Shown piece after piece: positions 1-7,624 of a DNA stretch of 13,385 nt. Source of the DNA: Mycoplasmataceae bacterium (GTDB lineage Bacteria > Bacillota_I > Bacilli_A > Mycoplasmatales > Mycoplasmoidaceae); the NCBI GenBank assembly GCA_020024735.1, contig JAHHTI010000023.1, positions 1 through 13,385 of the forward strand. Direction: 5' to 3'. The notes below the pieces were generated by a model, which saw only the letters and a list, made by a program, of their open reading frames with translations, searched no databases and was not told the origin of the DNA. The translations under genes and the position numbers were made by a program. Position 1 is the stretch's first letter. Every line of letters starts with the position of its first letter.

Positions 1-2
1 AA

Positions 3-341
3 AGTAAAATTAATAGTAAGATTGCTAATTATCAAGTACAATGTAAGAAACGACCAATCATTGATGTAGAAACGATACATGAAAATGATGATTCGGCGAA
101 ATATACTATTGAGTTAGGAAAGATCAAAATGAATAAAACAGAAATTCAGGAAATTAAAGAAGAAATGAAAGATCTTAAAAAAGATATTAAGGAACTTAAA
201 GAAATAGTTGCTAATGGTTTTACTAAAGTAAATTCTAGATTAGATAATCTAGAAAAAGATGTTGGTGTATTAAAAGAAGATGTAGCTGCTATTAAAGCTT
301 GCCCTACTATTCAAAGAGAATTAAAAACATTACAAAAGTAG
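3..341 (+). CDS. Small coiled-coil protein, 5' end cut by the window edge
   Basis: The frame is open from the window edge to TAA at 339-341, and homology shows the protein starts upstream of the ATG at 129. Its first part (about 40 residues, containing IIDVETI and DDSAKY) aligns without gaps to the N-terminus of the small gene at 541-678 (IIDVETV, DDSAEY). By that alignment only one or a few residues are missing upstream. From about position 129 the protein becomes a charged heptad-rich segment with regular Ile/Leu/Val/Met spacing, typical of a coiled coil, ending near CPTIQREL. The layout (short globular head, long coil) recalls the mycoplasma DUF16 proteins, but I do not see clear DUF16 sequence identity. 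No signal peptide or membrane segment is visible. Function is unknown; oligomerisation through the coil is an inference. Confidence 0.8.
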   Translation, partial: SKINSKIANYQVQCKKRPIIDVETIHENDDSAKYTIELGKIKMNKTEIQEIKEEMKDLKKDIKELKEIVANGFTKVNSRLDNLEKDVGVLKEDVAAIKACPTIQRELKTLQK

Positions 342-540
342 TTTTCTAATAAGTAATACTACTAACAGTTTATTCATCACTCCTATTTATCATTGATAGT
401 ATTCAATTAAACAATGAAATTTATGTATATTTCAAAAAAATAAAAATTTTTTAGTGATTTTGCAAAAAAACAGCACTTACATATATGGAGAGATATTAAA
501 ACTTTCTCCAAAAATAAACATTTTAGAAAGGAGACTTTAT

Positions 541-678
541 ATGCCTAAAAAGAACAGTAAAATTGTTGAATTTGAAAAGCAAACAGAAAATTGTGAAATT
601 ATTGATGTTGAAACAGTATATGAATATGATGATTCAGCTGAATATATTGTGACATTTTCAAAAAAAAGATCAAAGTAA
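541..678 (+). CDS. Truncated paralog of the upstream coiled-coil protein
   Basis: This 45-residue protein starts at ATG 541, with a good Shine-Dalgarno (aaaggag, 527-533). An in-frame GTG at 454 lacks an SD and would only add unrelated residues. It shares the NSKI, IIDVET and DDSAEY motifs with the gene ending at 341 and matches it in length up to that point. It then ends in a lysine-rich tail and has no coiled coil. At the point of divergence it carries an A8 run (661-668 region), while the neighbour has only AAA. The next ~19 bases still resemble the neighbour in another frame, which points to a frameshift followed by decay. It may be a pseudogene or a working short form; the intact SD leaves both open. 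Confidence 0.6.
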   Translation: MPKKNSKIVEFEKQTENCEIIDVETVYEYDDSAEYIVTFSKKRSK

Positions 679-777
679 ATAAATTTTAATCTAAGAACTA
701 CAACCAACAAATGATAAAGATTTTATAAGAAAACTTCTACTATGGAAGAAATTAAAACTAGAAAGATAATACTTAAT

Positions 778-830
778 AAGTTAATCACTCCTGAATATTG
801 AAATTCAAGTGATTAACTTTCTTTTTTTTA
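778..830 (+). terminator. Strong intrinsic terminator
   Basis: A perfect 12-bp inverted repeat (aagttaatcact at 778-789, agtgattaactt at 808-819) is extended inward by five more pairs (792-796 with 803-807) after a two-base bulge. It runs directly into a T-rich tract (818-829). It lies 100 bp after the short coiled-coil paralog and separates that pair from the membrane-protein operon at 930. The rest of 679-929 holds no gene I can support. This is the best terminator in the window. Confidence 0.88.
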
Positions 831-901
831 AAATCAGTTTTGTATTTGAATTAATAGTTTCTTTTTAACATAGTTAAAAGTATAGTTTTTTGTATTTATA
901 G

Positions 902-907
902 TATAAT
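902..907 (+). promoter_or_regulatory. -10 box for the 930 operon
   Basis: A perfect TATAAT lies 22 bp before the GTG start at 930 and just before the Shine-Dalgarno (aaggag, 919-924). No good -35 is visible 17 bp upstream, which is common in Mollicutes. It would drive the unknown membrane protein and the ECF S component. Confidence 0.6.
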
Positions 908-929
908 TTACCTATATGAAGGAGTAATT

Positions 930-2213
930 GTGTCAGTTAAAAAGAATGATGAATTTGTTAAAGGATATGAAGCTCTTGCTGATAAATTATCCTTTATTAC
1001 TGTCAATGAACAAACTATTAACTTATTAAAAAATAGTGAAGAGTTTAAAACTAACTTTGAAAAGATGCTAGTTTCCTTGATGGATTTAGAAACTAAATTA
1101 AAAATTGAAGATAAAAAATCTATCGCTCTTGTCAACGCTTATCATAGTATTACTAATACTAGTGATTTAACTCAAAAACCTATTGAATTTGAAGATGCTG
1201 ATGACATTGAAGATAACATCCACTTTTTAGATGTTTATATGATTAATACCTTTGGGGAAGAATTTTTAAAACAAAACCATATCCATCAAGATAATATGGA
1301 AACTGAAACCTATGAAACTAAAATTGTTGATGGGGAAGAAGTTCACAACTTTGGTAATCGAAATCAAACTAATCAAGAACAAACTTTTAATGCAGAAGAA
1401 TTTTTAAAACATAATAATGTTACACCTGAAGCGATGGCTGATGAAATTCTTTACTCACAAGCTAGATACCTTTTACAAAGAGATATTTCTCAAAATAAAG
1501 TTTTTCAATATGATTCAAAACCTAAAATTGTTATTTTTATGAAAATGCTTAACCTTTTCCTATTTGCTGTTTTTGGTTTAAGTTGTTTTATTTTTGCTGT
1601 GATGGAATTTGTAATGTCTTCTAAAGGAATGACATTTATTTCTTCTACTCAAGGTGGAGATAATGGTCCTTTTATACCAATGATTATGGAAGATTTGATG
1701 GTTATTTTTGGATTAACGTTCCTGATATTATGCGTGATTGCAAAAATTTATAATGAAATAAAGTATTTCAAAAATGATAATTATCGTTACAACGTCAAGT
1801 TATCCCATTTATTCTTTTCAAGTTTAATTTTCATTCTTTTCATTGTCTTTTTTACTAACTTCATTAAAGCTTATGCTTTTGCAGGTGATTATAAGAATGC
1901 CGCTTTTATTTGAGATCAAAGTAAAAGAGCATGAATAATAGATACTACCAATAATCCTGATAGTTTAAAAAATAGTCTTGAAGCCTATAACTTATTACCT
2001 GTTTTATTTGCTTTTATTATTACTGCTATTACTTCTTTTTGTTCAATGTTTATTGTTTCTATTATCTTAATGGTAATTAGACCAAAGATTGATAGACTAA
2101 AAATGCAACAACTATTAAACCAATATGTTCATGATATTAAATCAGGAAATATTAAAACTGAAGATATTAGTCCTAAATCACCTTTTTCTTCCTTAGGAAG
2201 TATGATGTTTTAA
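930..2213 (+). CDS. Unrecognised membrane protein with four C-terminal membrane segments
   Basis: The protein has 427 residues, read with TGA as Trp at 1911 and 1932. It starts at GTG 930, five bases after an aaggag SD. Residues 1-200 are hydrophilic, acidic and probably cytoplasmic. They contain a repeated motif, EEFLKxN, at about residues 110 and 156. Four hydrophobic segments follow, at about 205-230, 250-275, 292-318 and 355-382, then a short charged tail. No enzymatic motif or family is recognisable. Only 9 bp separate it from the ECF S component downstream, and no terminator lies between them, so the two are probably co-transcribed. A role alongside that transporter is an inference from position alone. 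Confidence 0.85.
1257..1411 (+). repeat. 17-bp direct repeat inside the unknown membrane protein
   Basis: The sequence gaagaatttttaaaaca occurs at 1257-1273 and again at 1395-1411, in the same reading frame. It encodes the motif EEFLK both times, followed in each copy by an Asn and, a few residues later, a Met. This looks like a short internal duplication of about 20 residues, 46 residues apart. Confidence 0.6.
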
Positions 2214-2222
2214 ATAGGATAG

Positions 2223-3398
2223 GTGAAGCCATTCAAGTCATACATTTCTCATAGTCCTCATAATATTCTTAAATTCTTCTTTCCTTATTGACCAAAGAAA
2301 TTTTTTGCCACTACTTCTTTTGTAGTATTAACTGCCTTAATGCTAGCATTAAGGGTTGTTCTACAATTTTTTTCCATTCCTCTTCCTATCTTTGGTTTTA
2401 AAATATCCATTGCTTGATTACCTGTCTATGTGATGGGATTTTTATTTGGTCCATTAGTTGGATTGATCTTTGGGGCAATTTCTGATACCTTAAATTTTTT
2501 ATTATATGGTGGGGTATGATTTTGGATGTATGCTATTCAAGAACCAATTGTCGGATGTATATCAGGGATATGTGGTTCATGTTACTTTTTTAACAAGAAT
2601 GATGGCAAGCATCATTTTTGGTTTAAAGTTATCTGAAGAATTATCCTTTATGGTTTTAGTATCTTTTGTATGGTTAATCTTTTATCCAAACTAGATTTAA
2701 TTGAAAGCGGTGCTTTTCAAGGTGGTAAAAAGATGACTAATGAATTAGCTCTTGCTATTACTGTTTGTGTTTTATTATGCTTCTTTATTGGGTTAATTGA
2801 AGGATTAAATTATTTATTTAGTAGGAAGTATCAGCAATATGCTAAGCTTAAACAATTACAACGTTTATTTATTTATGTAATGATAGCGGTCATTATTAAT
2901 GTGATGTTATTTTCTTTCTTATTAGGACCTACCATTACCTTAGCTTATTGACAATATATCGGTATGACACAACCTAATGGTTTCATTGAACACGGTGTTT
3001 TTTATTTGTTAATTCCACGAATTCTTAAGGAATGTATTAAAACCCCTCTATATATCTTGCTTTTATTTTCCATTCTATGAGCATTAAAGAAACAATATAC
3101 TAACTTAATTAATAATGCCCGGAATAAATGAGATCATCACCAATACTTCAAGCGTCGTTATGAAATTAATGTCAATGTTTATGACTATCCTTTTTCCAAA
3201 ATGGAAAAAAAGGTGATTCAATTATTTGATACGCACGAAAAACTTACCTTAAATAATATTAATAATCTCCTAAAAACTAATTGTTCATTATTAATTCAAA
3301 GTCTTATTAGCCAACAATTTCTTATCATTAATGAAGTGGCTGGACAGTTTTATTACACACTTAATAAATCATATTTAATCCCTGCAGATATCGAATAA
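2223..3398 (+). CDS. ECF transporter S component (folate family) with extra C-terminal domain
   Basis: The protein has 391 residues and several TGA-encoded Trp. An in-frame TAG at 2220-2222 directly precedes the GTG start; AGGA at 2216-2219 is a weak, close SD. The S component is the substrate-binding membrane part of energy-coupling-factor vitamin importers and works with EcfT and two EcfA ATPases, none of which is in this window. The segment around residues 27-88 has the FolT-type pattern, including FGPLVG and FGAISD. Further membrane segments run to about residue 310, closing with a RILKE..K.PLYILLL pattern typical of S components. Folate is the best guess for substrate, but another vitamin is possible. 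Residues ~326-391 are hydrophilic and look like a winged helix-turn-helix, which the classical ~170-200 residue family lacks. It is probably the second gene of an operon with the gene ending at 2213. Confidence 0.85.
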
Positions 3399-3441
3399 TT
3401 AATTAGACATCGCAATAAAAATTCACCAATCTATAGAATTT

Positions 3442-3458
3442 TATAATATAACTATAAT
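3442..3458 (+). promoter_or_regulatory. Two tandem TATAAT boxes before the S1-like gene
   Basis: TATAAT occurs at 3442-3447 and 3453-3458, 11 bp apart. Both lie upstream of the AAGGA ribosome binding site (3470-3474) and the ATG at 3483. The second is best placed for a short leader. No convincing -35 accompanies either. They would serve the S1-like gene and coaD. Confidence 0.5.
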
Positions 3459-3482
3459 ATCCATATAAAAAGGAAATAAACA

Positions 3483-3821
3483 ATGATTCCTACAAAAAAA
3501 GTTATTGTTAATGCCAAGATTATTGCATATGAAAATGAAATTTTAAAAGTCGTATTTGATGATAATAAAATTGGTTTTTGTCCACGTAATCAAATATCTG
3601 ATTATGAAATTTATGATATTCAAAAGTATTTTTCTCGTTTCCCTTTATACAAATTTAAAGTTATCAAAGAAAATGAAGATGGGACATTTGAATTATCATA
3701 CAAATATGCTCATCCAAATTTAGTGAAAAATAAAAAAAATATTATTCCTACTGCTAAGCATTATTCAACCCTAAAAAAATATGTCTTCCACCTTCTTCAA
3801 GAAGAAAATAAAAATGAATAA
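3483..3821 (+). CDS. S1-like RNA-binding protein
   Basis: The protein has 112 residues; ATG 3483 sits eight bases after AAGGA. Residues ~5-72 fit an S1/OB-fold pattern: an early beta strand (VNAKII), a GFCPRNQIS segment where S1 domains place GfvP..eIS, an FKVI strand, then a DGTFELSYK ending matching the usual g...LS.K close. The tail contains HPNLVKN and PTAKHY, which look like conserved motifs of a small family, but I cannot name it. An RNA-binding role is inferred from fold similarity. Its last 8 bases overlap the start of coaD, so the two are probably translationally coupled. Confidence 0.65.
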   Translation: MIPTKKVIVNAKIIAYENEILKVVFDDNKIGFCPRNQISDYEIYDIQKYFSRFPLYKFKVIKENEDGTFELSYKYAHPNLVKNKKNIIPTAKHYSTLKKYVFHLLQEENKNE

Positions 3822-4221
3822 GATTGCTTTTGTAGGAAGCTTTGATTACTTCCATACAGGTCATTGGTATGTTGTTTCTCAAGTTTTAGGTCAATATGAT
3901 GTTATTTATATAATTATTGCTAATAATCCAAGCAAACATTCCCATTCCCTAGCTTTAAGAAAAAAGCACTTACAAGATTTTTTAAAATCTTGTGATTTTA
4001 AAGGCTCTCAAATTTATATTAAAACCACTAGTGGCTTAACCACTGAAATGTTAAAAAAAATTAAAGTTAACCACCTATTAAGAGGTTATCGGAATGATGA
4101 AGATAAAAGCTATGAGGATGAATTATATCAAACCTATTTATTAACAATGCCTAATTTAAAAAGAACCCTTATTAAAAGTGATATTAAGCACCAAGCAATT
4201 GCTTCTTCCAAATTAAAGTAA
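3814..4221 (+). CDS. coaD: Pantetheine-phosphate adenylyltransferase
   Basis: This cytoplasmic enzyme transfers AMP from ATP to 4'-phosphopantetheine, giving dephospho-CoA, the penultimate step of coenzyme A synthesis. The 135-residue protein (from ATG 3814) has the nucleotidyltransferase motif GSFDYFHTGH at residues 8-17 (the T/HxGH histidine is H17). It also has PSK (K41), LLRGYRN (R90) and a C-terminal IASSKLK matching the family's ISSS(L/V)(K/R). An in-frame ATG at 3781 would add residues before the conserved start and is unlikely. It ends right after the IASS motif, about 20 residues shorter than E. coli CoaD, but active-site positions are present. The start overlaps the previous gene by 8 bp (ATGAATAA), and the 3' end overlaps convergent feoB by 9 bp. 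Confidence 0.88.
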   Translation: MNKIAFVGSFDYFHTGHWYVVSQVLGQYDVIYIIIANNPSKHSHSLALRKKHLQDFLKSCDFKGSQIYIKTTSGLTTEMLKKIKVNHLLRGYRNDEDKSYEDELYQTYLLTMPNLKRTLIKSDIKHQAIASSKLK

Positions 4222-6498
4222 TAATAAGATGGTAGCAATAATCATTAATAAAAGACTACTTATTCCAAGCACATAATTAATTTTTTTAAAATTAATGAAC
4301 TTCTTGATGCTTTCTAATTTTCCAGCATTTTGACGATTAACACGGAAATGATTAACAAATCCTCATCCACCCATAATAACAAAGCATAATATCATTAATA
4401 TTAATGGCATGTAATAGTAACTTTGTGTTTGATTAACCACCATATAAAAGGCAGCAATGACCACAAAAGCAATTCATGATAATAAGTATGTAAATAATAG
4501 GATAATACCAATACTCATTAATGTATATTTTGTACCAATTTCTTTTTTCATCACTACAACACTAGCCAAACAAGGCACAAAGAAAGTAAAGAAGATTAAA
4601 AAAGAAGTTAAGACAGCTACTGGATAACCATGACTAGTGGCTGAACTAAATAAAATATCTTTAAATTGGGCAGCTTCCCCAAATAAAATTTGAATGGTAC
4701 TAGCAGCTGCTTCTTTAGCTGGGAAACACGAAAGTAGCGTCACTGATCATCTAAAATCAAATCCTAGTCCAATTGGATATAGTAAATATCTAAAAGGATA
4801 AGAAAGGTAGTATAAGAAAGAACCTTCAATATAATTAGCATCCTCCAGGTTTAAAATAAATCGGGAATTAGGTCCAGTACTTAACAGAATCCAAACAACA
4901 AAATTCAAAATACCAACAATGATAATAGTACGTTTTAAAAAGTTTCATACTTCTAAACCAGTACGTTTTAAAATCACCATTATATCTAATCCTCTTCAAC
5001 GTGGAATTTGACAAATAAATAAGGAAGTAGTGTTTCTAAAAATAGTTTGTGAAAAGAAATTAGCGACAATAATAGCAAATAAAATCGAACACCCGGTAAT
5101 TGCTAATGATAAAAGTCATCCCCAATTACCACCAATAATTGCTTCTGAAATAAATCCATAAACAACCACCCGAGCACTACAAGAAATCAAAGAAGAAGTC
5201 ATTACAGAAATAATCCGCTCTTTTTTATTGGTAATATTCCGGGATAATAACATTCCTGGAATATTACATCCTACTCCTGTAATTAAATTAACTAATGCTC
5301 GACCACTTAGTCCTCTCTTTTTAAATACATTATCAAATACAATTGATAACCGTGATAAAATACCAACTTGTTCAACAATACTAATACTAACAAAAAGAAT
5401 GATAATCCATGGTAAGAAACTAATAATAGTAAAAATCCCACCTAACAATCCATCAGCTACAAATGCCCCTCACCAGGTGGAACTGGTTGTGGGATGACTA
5501 GTGGTAATAGCATTTCTAATAACGTCTTGTAAAGCACCTAACGCATCCTCTTCAAAACGATCTTTAATTCATCCACCAGTGTATTGAAAGAAAGTTAGGA
5601 AATAAATAATAGCCATCAATAAAATAAATCCTGGAATAGCCACTCATGGACGCATAAAAAAGTTATCTACTTTTTTAGATTTTAAATAATATTGTTGGGC
5701 TTCGTAATTATCTCCAAAACGTTTAGTTTTTTTCACCACTTCATTAATAAATTGATTACGAGTGACATTGATTGAATTAATATCTTCTGGTTGGATTTGA
5801 TGCGTCTTTATTAATTCATTAAAAGCTTCTTCATAACCATCTTGTTGAATTAATTTAATGGCAAATTCTTTCTTTTGTAAGGCTTCTAAACCAATAAATC
5901 TTTTGGATAGTTTTTTAATTGGGATTAAATTTTCAAAGTCTTTTAAAAAGGCTTCAATTCGTGGTTCATAGTTTAACTTAAATTGTGTATTTTTAGTAGC
6001 ATTAATGGTGGCAGTAATTGCTCCATTAATATTTTCATTCTTCTTGGCTGAAATACAAGTTACTGGAACTTTAAACTTAAATTCTAATTCCCGTAAATTT
6101 AATGTATTATGAGTATCTAACTCATCAGTCATATTAATAATGATATTATTTAAAATACCGGCTTCTGCAATTCTAATAGTTAATAATAAATCCCGATTTA
6201 GTGATAAAGCTGAAACAATGTTAATCGCTCCTTGATAAACATTATTTAATAAATAATCAATGGTTACTTCTTCATCATATCCGGTATGTGAAAAAGTAGT
6301 TAACCCTGGAAGGTCAATAATGCTTATTGATTCATTACCTCGTAGACGTGCTTCATTGACAGTGGTAGTGAAATGGTCCATATTTGCAACTGGAGAAATT
6401 TTTCACGTTAATTTATTAAAAAATGTCGACTTTCCAACGTTTGGAGGACCTACTAGAACATAACTATAAGCAGGTGCTTTCCTTTGCCATATTCTCAT
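4213..6498 (-). CDS. feoB: Ferrous iron transporter FeoB
   Basis: FeoB is an inner-membrane Fe2+ importer with a cytoplasmic G domain. The 761-residue protein contains several TGA-encoded Trp. Its G motifs are GPPNVGKST (17-25), a TTT near 44-46, DLPG (62-65), NMTD (122-125) and a CISAKK G5-like element. A linker/GDI-like region (~150-280) precedes a polytopic membrane domain with the two Gate signatures: TGVGCNIPG (Cys411) followed by a CSARVVVY stretch, and FFVPCLA (Cys643), with FPAKEAA before it. ATG 6498 was chosen for an AAGAGG ribosome binding site at 6513-6508 and because it starts just before the P-loop. It overlaps feoA by 35 bp. The usual Asp of the vvDA segment after G3 is Ser here (IVSAL). 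The C-terminus runs antisense over the last 9 bases of coaD. Confidence 0.95.
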
Positions 6499-6754
6499 TC
6501 TTAAAAACCTCTTCTACAATAATATGTTGAGCATCATCTTCATGTAGTGCATATTGAATATTATCTACAATGATATAAACAAACTTTGAAGAATGATAGT
6601 CACATACATAAATTTCATTACCTGGATAAACTCCAATATTAAAAAATTGATCGATTTCTTGCGGGTTGTCAAATTCTATGTCTACTACTTTAAGATACTT
6701 ATCGTGTAAATTATTTTGTAATCTTAAACCCATATTCATATTATTATTATACAT
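6464..6754 (-). CDS. feoA: FeoA-domain protein
   Basis: FeoA is a small cytoplasmic SH3-like protein that supports FeoB. Residues ~18-85 match the domain: a NIGVYPGNEI segment (the family's lGi.pG..I), a middle beta strand pair, then ALHEDDAQHIIVEE matching the closing aL...eA..I.V pattern. The 96-residue frame starts at ATG 6754, but there is no Shine-Dalgarno there, and a TATAAT box (6751-6746) overlaps codons 2-3. If that box is the promoter, translation more likely starts at Met6 (6739) on a leaderless mRNA, giving 91 residues and losing nothing conserved. Its 3' end overlaps feoB by 35 bp in another frame. It lies 36 bp from the divergent HAD phosphatase gene. Confidence 0.85.
   Translation of the reverse strand: MYNNNMNMGLRLQNNLHDKYLKVVDIEFDNPQEIDQFFNIGVYPGNEIYVCDYHSSKFVYIIVDNIQYALHEDDAQHIIVEEVFKNENMAKESTCL
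6746..6751 (-). promoter_or_regulatory. Candidate -10 box for feoAB
   Basis: On the minus strand TATAAT (6751-6746) is followed by exactly six bases and then ATG at 6739, the sixth codon of the longest feoA frame. Transcription starting at the usual distance would begin at or near this ATG, giving a leaderless mRNA. No SD precedes either candidate start. AT-rich DNA makes chance matches likely. Confidence 0.45.
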
Positions 6755-6760
6755 ATAGTT

Positions 6761-6769
6761 TGCTATAAT
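6761..6769 (+). promoter_or_regulatory. Extended -10 promoter for the HAD-rpe operon
   Basis: TGCTATAAT is a perfect extended -10 element (TG-N-TATAAT). It is followed by the Shine-Dalgarno AAGAGG (6776-6781) and ATG 6791, so the 5' leader would be only about 15 bases. It sits in the 36-bp gap between two divergent genes, about 10 bp from the opposing feoA -10 candidate. Confidence 0.7.
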
Positions 6770-6790
6770 TTAAAAAAGAGGTATCTTTTT

Positions 6791-7624
6791 ATGAAAAAAT
6801 TATTTGTTTTTGATATTGATGGAACAATTGTAAATGATAATCGAGAAGTGTTACCAGCTACTATCAATGCTTTACAAAAAGCCCATGATGCTGGTCATAT
6901 TGTGGGGATTGTAACTGGAAGAATGTTTAATCAACTGGAAGATATTTTACAAACCTTACCATTTTTAGACTTTATTGGAACATTAAATGGGGGTATTGTA
7001 AGAATTATTAAAAATCATCAAGATTATGTGTTAGCCCCAGCCTTACCGAAAGAAGTGGTAAATGGAGTGTTAAAAATTGCCCAATCTATTAATCGGGAAT
7101 TCCAAGCTGCTAATGCTAAAAATACTTATTGTTTTTATTTCGGAACTGATCCACACACTGATATTCAAGATGAAAGATTCTTTAATGTAGGTAATCGTAA
7201 TGTTGTTTACCAAGACTTTAACACTTGTAAAGATGCCATTATGAATGAAAACTTCATCCATATTGTTTTGAAATGTGAAAGCAAATTATGTAAACAACAA
7301 ATGAAATTGATTCAACAAAGTTTTGGTAAAGAACATGCTGTTAATGTAGTGTGTTCTTCTGGTTGTTGTATTGAATGTGATCCTGCTGGAATTGGTAAAG
7401 ATACTGCAATTAAATTTATTCAACAACAATTCCAAGTGGCTAACTACTATACTTATTTCTTTGGTGATTCAGGAAATGATATTAAAGCCTTGGATTATGT
7501 AGAAAATGGTATTGCTATGGGAAATGCTTTTGATGATGTAAAAAAACATGCTAAATACATTATCGGTGACCACAATACTAATGCTATCCATGACTTTGTC
7601 ATGAACGTTATTAATTATGAATAA
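6791..7624 (+). CDS. Cof-type HAD-superfamily phosphatase
   Basis: The protein has 277 residues, the normal size for the Cof/YidA group of cytoplasmic Mg2+-dependent phosphatases acting on small sugar phosphates or cofactor-related phosphates. Motif I is FDIDGT (Asp8 nucleophile, Asp10), motif II lies in VTGRM (~38-42), and motif IV is GDSGND (225-230). The large middle segment between motifs II and III is the type IIB cap that decides substrate. The start is ATG 6791, ten bases after AAGAGG. The substrate cannot be predicted. It overlaps rpe by 8 bp (ATGAATAA), so the two are probably coupled, which hints at a sugar-phosphate role but does not prove it. Confidence 0.9.
   Translation: MKKLFVFDIDGTIVNDNREVLPATINALQKAHDAGHIVGIVTGRMFNQLEDILQTLPFLDFIGTLNGGIVRIIKNHQDYVLAPALPKEVVNGVLKIAQSINREFQAANAKNTYCFYFGTDPHTDIQDERFFNVGNRNVVYQDFNTCKDAIMNENFIHIVLKCESKLCKQQMKLIQQSFGKEHAVNVVCSSGCCIECDPAGIGKDTAIKFIQQQFQVANYYTYFFGDSGNDIKALDYVENGIAMGNAFDDVKKHAKYIIGDHNTNAIHDFVMNVINYE

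Noticed and set aside
355..403. Inverted repeat aatacta/tagtatt after the first coiled-coil gene as a terminator.
   Set aside because: The loop is 35 bases, the stem only 7 AT-rich pairs, and no T tract follows.
486..510. Inverted repeat tggaga/tctcca upstream of the short paralog, with a ggaga in the ribosome binding site that could compete for pairing (switch-like leader).
   Set aside because: Arms are only 6 bp, and the best promoter guess (TTGCAA 460-465, TATATG 482-487) would start transcription inside or after the first arm, so the hairpin would not form.
454..540. In-frame GTG extension of the short paralog.
   Set aside because: No SD before 454, the added residues do not match the paralog, and ATG 541 has a strong SD and aligns with the paralog's N-terminus.
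4193..4204. 12-bp palindrome AAGCAATTGCTT near the coaD 3' end as a terminator.
   Set aside because: It has almost no stem once a loop is allowed, no T tract follows on either strand, and it lies inside codons of coaD.
5228..5497. Plus-strand open frame opposite feoB.
   Set aside because: It lies fully inside feoB, has no SD, and its composition is what the antisense of a conserved membrane gene gives.
6260..6463. Plus-strand open frame opposite the FeoB G domain.
   Set aside because: The minus strand carries all G motifs here; the plus frame has no recognisable feature or ribosome binding site.
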